Below, in pieces: positions 60,358 through 64,000 of a stretch of 64,000 nt of DNA. Position numbers and translations under genes: made by a program. Origin of the DNA: JANQEU01 sp965601455 (GTDB taxonomy: Bacteria > Bacteroidota > Bacteroidia > Cytophagales > Cyclobacteriaceae). The number at the start of each line of letters is the position of its first letter. Position 1 is the stretch's first letter. The DNA is taken from NCBI GenBank assembly GCA_965601455.1, contig OZ271831.1, positions 310,001 through 374,000 on the forward strand. The letters run 5' to 3'. The notes beneath the pieces are model-generated. The model was not told the origin of the DNA. It ran no database searches and saw only the letters and a program-made list of their open reading frames with translations.

Positions 60358-62729
60358 AGAGATTCTGCCCATCTTTTGAAATGCGGTGCTACCGCAAGGA
60401 CTACAGCTGAAGATGCTTCCGAGGCTTTTTCTGATTGCAATTCAAATTCCTCAATCTCTTGTTGAGAAGCATTGCCTTCTAAAACGATCAAGCCAACGTT
60501 GCTCAATCTTTGTAATGATACTGCATGTGAATACGCTTCGGATTCCTTTGTCAATTGTTCTAAGAGACTAGTTTGTGATTGCTGCCACCGAGTTAGGAGA
60601 AATTGGATTTGGTCTTTTGTATCCTTGTCGCTTGATTCGATCCACTTATCAATGAGTAAGCCGAATTCATAGGCATCATAGCTTTCAGCTCGTGCGGCAT
60701 CGACCAATCGGTTGAGTTTAATGGATCGGGTGATTACATTGTTTGGGTAGATCATCATGCGGTTGAACATCTTATCCTCTTCAAGTAGATCCTGAAGCTG
60801 TTGAAATTCGTTCTCCTTGCCTTCGGGAGCCATTTGCATTCCAAGGTGGTTGATACGTGAATAATGGTTTAGACTGGATTTTTTTAGTTTCTCATCAAAA
60901 GCCATCAGCCTTCGGTAGATATCATTTACGTTATTTGCCAACGATGGGTCAGACCAAAGTTTTTCAGCAATGACCGCAGCCCTAGGCCATATTCGAGAGT
61001 TAATGGTTACGGAGTCAACCATTTCTGTCCACATACAAGTTTCTCCCCCAAGGATTAGTTTTTTTTGATCCTCATCTAAAGGTTCAATTCTTTTAAAATC
61101 AGGCAGTTTACCGGTTTGATTTATTGAGCTACCGGATTTCGTTCCGGAAACATCCAAATTAATAATTCCTAGTGATGCAGTTCCGCTGATCAGGTTTTCT
61201 TCCGGGAGTAATTCCCAGTTGATTGTGCCAATATCTGCCTGAATGTCGAAGGTGTACTTACCATTCTCCGTACTGGCGGATTCAAAACTCGTAGGTATCC
61301 CACCCATCATTTGCATAACTCCACGGGGATTGTTTTCAAGACCGAATAGGAAAAGCTCTGATTGGAATTCATTTTCATTGAAGGTGATCGTAAGGTCCCA
61401 TGACTCCCAGTCTGTAGAATCAATTTCAATATTAACTCCACCTTTGATAACAAATGGGTCCACGGAATAATGCTCCGCCGTTGTCCGTTTATGATCCAGG
61501 TACCATCCTGCGGAAAGAATGGTTGGATATCCCATGCGAGCAGATTCCCAAAGCGCACTTTGATTACGCCATACTTGTGTTAGAATCTCTTCGGATGGTA
61601 GTCTTTCATTTAGGATTTCATCCCATCCGGCCATTATTTTTCCTTGGGAAGCAACAATCGATTGAATCCTTCGGTTAAAATAGGCCTGCAGATCGTGTTC
61701 ATCTGGGATATCGTTCTCTAACATGAATTGTTGGATTTGGTCATTTTCTTCCCAATGAGAGTAATTGGCTTCATCTCCACCAATGTGAAAATACCGGTCC
61801 GGAAATATTGCAGCCATCTCCGCAATCAATTCACTCATGAAATCATAGACTTCATTCCTGGTTGGATCCATAATGGGTAGAAAAACACCAATGACGGTAG
61901 TATCAACACTATATGGACCTGGGGCGCTAGCTAACTCCGGATAACCCACAAACCAGCTGGTGGCATGACCGGGAACGTCGAACTCAGGAACTACACGAAT
62001 CCCTCGATCTGCAGCAAATTCAATTACTTCCGACATTTCCTCCTGGGTGAAAAAGTTACCATTCGCACCTTTCTTGTGTAAGTCGGGAAATATTTTTGAC
62101 TCCATTCGAAAGCCTTGATAGTCTGTCAGGTGAAGATGAAGAACGTTTAGTTTCACTTTCGCCATGGCCTCAAGATTCTCAATGATCACTGATTTGGGAA
62201 TCCAGTGTCGGCTAGCATCAATCATTAACCCTCGCCAGGGAAATCTTGGAGAGTCATTTATCGAGACATGTCTCAGTGATCGACCTTCGGCTAGTTGCTT
62301 TATCGTTTCAAGAGCATGGATGGCTCCCCAAATTGAGATTGACTCAACGAATATCCCACCGTTATTAATACTTATCGAGTAGGATTCATCTGAATCCAAC
62401 GATGGATATAATTCCCCTTCCGGGTTGCCAATGGAAATACTCAATCTGATAGAACTCTCTGAAGACTCATACATTTGAAAGTGTTCCAGGAATCGTTTTG
62501 TGGCTCTTTCCAATCTGGGATTGTTTGGGCTTTCGATTTGGATGGAGCTCTCAAGAATGATTGCATCATCTCCAAATTCCAGGCTGGATGGTAAAGGAAT
62601 TAATTCAAGCTTCAGGCGATCTTCTTCTGAGATAGGTGGAGGAGGTTGTTTGAAGAATAGAAAATAGCTGGATACAGCTCCTACCAAAAGGATGATGACT
62701 ACAATGCCAAATACTTTAAGAAATTTCAT
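60354..62729 (-). CDS. beta-N-acetylhexosaminidase, GH20 family
   Basis: A 791-residue enzyme that removes terminal GlcNAc/GalNAc by substrate-assisted catalysis. An N-terminal membrane span or uncleaved signal (about 7-26) precedes the GH20b domain (about 40-150) and the TIM barrel (from about 160). There FPWRGLMIDASRHWIP opens the barrel, and FHIGGDEANYSHWE carries the catalytic Asp319-Glu320. GWYLDH (408-413) and LGGETCMWTEM follow. A segment of about 118 residues (430-547) interrupts the barrel after EHYSVDPF and seems to be an inserted beta domain. A C-terminal helical region of about 190 residues follows. The GH140-like gene lies nine bases upstream on the same strand. Confidence 0.9.
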   Translation of the reverse strand: MKFLKVFGIVVIILLVGAVSSYFLFFKQPPPPISEEDRLKLELIPLPSSLEFGDDAIILESSIQIESPNNPRLERATKRFLEHFQMYESSESSIRLSISIGNPEGELYPSLDSDESYSISINNGGIFVESISIWGAIHALETIKQLAEGRSLRHVSINDSPRFPWRGLMIDASRHWIPKSVIIENLEAMAKVKLNVLHLHLTDYQGFRMESKIFPDLHKKGANGNFFTQEEMSEVIEFAADRGIRVVPEFDVPGHATSWFVGYPELASAPGPYSVDTTVIGVFLPIMDPTRNEVYDFMSELIAEMAAIFPDRYFHIGGDEANYSHWEENDQIQQFMLENDIPDEHDLQAYFNRRIQSIVASQGKIMAGWDEILNERLPSEEILTQVWRNQSALWESARMGYPTILSAGWYLDHKRTTAEHYSVDPFVIKGGVNIEIDSTDWESWDLTITFNENEFQSELFLFGLENNPRGVMQMMGGIPTSFESASTENGKYTFDIQADIGTINWELLPEENLISGTASLGIINLDVSGTKSGSSINQTGKLPDFKRIEPLDEDQKKLILGGETCMWTEMVDSVTINSRIWPRAAVIAEKLWSDPSLANNVNDIYRRLMAFDEKLKKSSLNHYSRINHLGMQMAPEGKENEFQQLQDLLEEDKMFNRMMIYPNNVITRSIKLNRLVDAARAESYDAYEFGLLIDKWIESSDKDTKDQIQFLLTRWQQSQTSLLEQLTKESEAYSHAVSLQRLSNVGLIVLEGNASQQEIEEFELQSEKASEASSAVVLAVAPHFKRWAESL

Positions 62730-62738
62730 AAAAGGAAG

Positions 62739-64000
62739 TTACTTACTCACTAAAATAAGTAACCTGTCAGGGTTTTTTTCTCGAGTGGTACTATCGATTG
62801 TCACAATACCGTTCCCTGGATAGACCCCTTTTAATCTTCGCTTACCTGTAGTAGGATTGAATTCGTAAGCGGAAACAGAATTTTCAAATTTGTTCATGAC
62901 AACTGATACTTTCTGACCCTTTGAGAGATAAATTAAAGCCCATTTATTGTTGATATCCCTGGCAGCTCGTATGTGGTTTTCTCCATCTGGATTTTGACCG
63001 TAAATCAGGGATTGATCGGGGATCATTTCAGCAATTGAGAACTCCTCAAATATGGTTCTGATGTGTTTAATTTGGTTTGCCCCGGGATGTTGCAATGAGC
63101 TCCTCCAATCTTCAATTGCCGGAATTGCAATATATCCACCCTTTTTGTACATCTGCCACACGGCATTATTACCGTAGGTATATCCGCAGGCTCCGGAAAG
63201 AAAATTCCAATAGGCATGAACACGTATGTCGTGGTCGTTAAAAAAACCTGAAGAAAAGTAGCTTGAATCTAAAATCAATCCTTCTTCATTCAGAACTTCT
63301 TTTGGGACTCTCAATGGGTTATCCCAATCCAGATACTCCCAAAATCGAATGGCAATACTCTCATATGCCGGTTCTCCTTCCACCACGGGTTTCCTTGGCG
63401 ATCTGAGGATGTCTTTTTCGGCCCAGTGATACACATGGTTATATCTTTTTGCGTGCCCACTTTGATACATATTGAAATCAAGCCAGGGTTCATTGTGGAG
63501 GTAATAGGATGATGAGCTCCCCCCTCTGGGGTGAAAGGAAATCAGGTGCATCCCTTCATCACCTTTTTCCAGTCCAGAAGCCATAGACTTCCAGATTTCC
63601 AGTACTTCTTCATTTGCAATATTTCGATCTCCCCCAAGAATCCAGACCAGATCCTTGTCCTTGTACCTTTTTCCAAGAAACAACCCAAAGTCTCTTGCAT
63701 TGTCCTTATCAAAAACGACTGGGCCAGCTCCAGGATGCTCTGAAAACACTTTATCTCCCCAGGTAGGAAGCAGTCCCATGACTAATCCTAATTCATTTGC
63801 TTTGTTAATGATGAAGTCCACATGCTGAAAGTAGAGTTCATTTGGCCGATTGGGGTCTAGGTTGTCGAATGGTTGTTGTCCGTAGGCGTTAGGTACTCGT
63901 AATCCATCATTTTCGGCTAAAACAACAGCCTGTATGACCGTAAACCCTTGCTCCTTTCTTGTTTCCAAGTAATGAGTAGCTTCCTCTCGATCCAATCGAT
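62739..64000 (-). CDS. GH140-like glycoside hydrolase (DUF4038), N-terminus outside window
   Basis: At least 420 residues are visible; the frame is open through base 64000, so the start lies outside. The sequence RLDREEATHYLETRKEQGFT, FTVIQAVVLAENDGLRVP, PTWGDKVF, then GKRYKDKDLVWILGGDRN and KPVVEGEPAYE matches DUF4038 / GH140 proteins, TIM-barrel enzymes that include apiosidases acting on rhamnogalacturonan II side chains. The C-terminal part (about 340-418) is the small beta domain usually paired with it. Asp in LGGDRN and Glu in VEGEPAYE are candidate catalytic residues. Probably co-transcribed with the GH20 gene. Substrate specificity is not proven. Confidence 0.85.
   Translation of the reverse strand, partial: RLDREEATHYLETRKEQGFTVIQAVVLAENDGLRVPNAYGQQPFDNLDPNRPNELYFQHVDFIINKANELGLVMGLLPTWGDKVFSEHPGAGPVVFDKDNARDFGLFLGKRYKDKDLVWILGGDRNIANEEVLEIWKSMASGLEKGDEGMHLISFHPRGGSSSSYYLHNEPWLDFNMYQSGHAKRYNHVYHWAEKDILRSPRKPVVEGEPAYESIAIRFWEYLDWDNPLRVPKEVLNEEGLILDSSYFSSGFFNDHDIRVHAYWNFLSGACGYTYGNNAVWQMYKKGGYIAIPAIEDWRSSLQHPGANQIKHIRTIFEEFSIAEMIPDQSLIYGQNPDGENHIRAARDINNKWALIYLSKGQKVSVVMNKFENSVSAYEFNPTTGKRRLKGVYPGNGIVTIDSTTREKNPDRLLILVSK

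Overview
The window looks like a chromosomal segment of a member of the Bacteroidota, most likely the Cytophagales side of the phylum. The evidence is the gene order tRNA-Tyr/Gly/Thr-tuf-tRNA-Trp-secE-nusG-rplKAJL-rpoBC, a DUF3467 gene behind rpoC, zinc-free forms of S4, S14 and L36, and a long acidic tail on L17. Promoters of the Bacteroidota -33/-7 type (TTTG, about 19 bases, TAnnTTTG) and weak Shine-Dalgarno sequences agree with this. I cannot name a genus.

Layout. 1-644 is the end of ahcY. 702-7415 is a surface-polysaccharide patch: two GT4 glycosyltransferases on the plus strand face a tightly overlapping minus-strand operon of GT4, GT2, a Wzi-like outer-membrane protein and another GT4. 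7564-9601 is an ECF sigma factor, its probable anti-sigma factor, gmk and nadD. 9598-11431 on the minus strand holds frr, pyrH and a biotin carboxyl carrier protein. An M1 aminopeptidase lipoprotein starts head-to-head with the last of these. 14031-14449 carries three tRNA genes and a tRNA-Thr-like fragment. 14530-44572 is the great translation/transcription supercluster: tuf, tRNA-Trp, secE, nusG, L11, L1, L10, L12, rpoB, rpoC, DUF3467, S12, S7, EF-G, S10, then L3 through L17 with secY, infA and rpoA. carA, eno and a DivIC/FtsB-like gene follow.

From 47.5 kb onward the content is accessory: small secreted or outer-membrane beta proteins, an inner-membrane OmpA-domain protein paired with a coiled-coil protein, a hemolysin-III-family protein, YwbE, and lipoproteins. 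A signalling patch (54.4-57.0 kb) contains a class III nucleotide cyclase that appears dead (in-frame stop plus loss of a metal-binding Asp). It lies beside an intact histidine kinase with a cyclic-nucleotide-binding input domain and a convergent stand-alone receiver. The end of the window has a sulfotransferase, a PhoD-like phosphatase lipoprotein, a channel-like membrane protein with a non-canonical selectivity filter, a GH20 hexosaminidase with an internal insertion, and a GH140-like glycoside hydrolase that runs off the edge.

I did not find a clearly new defence, mobile or CRISPR system. The most interesting signals are the decayed cyclase next to its possible effector, the degenerate channel filter, the repeated ribosomal promoter with a conserved initial transcribed sequence, the start codons sharing a CCATGG palindrome, and the tRNA-Thr fragment.
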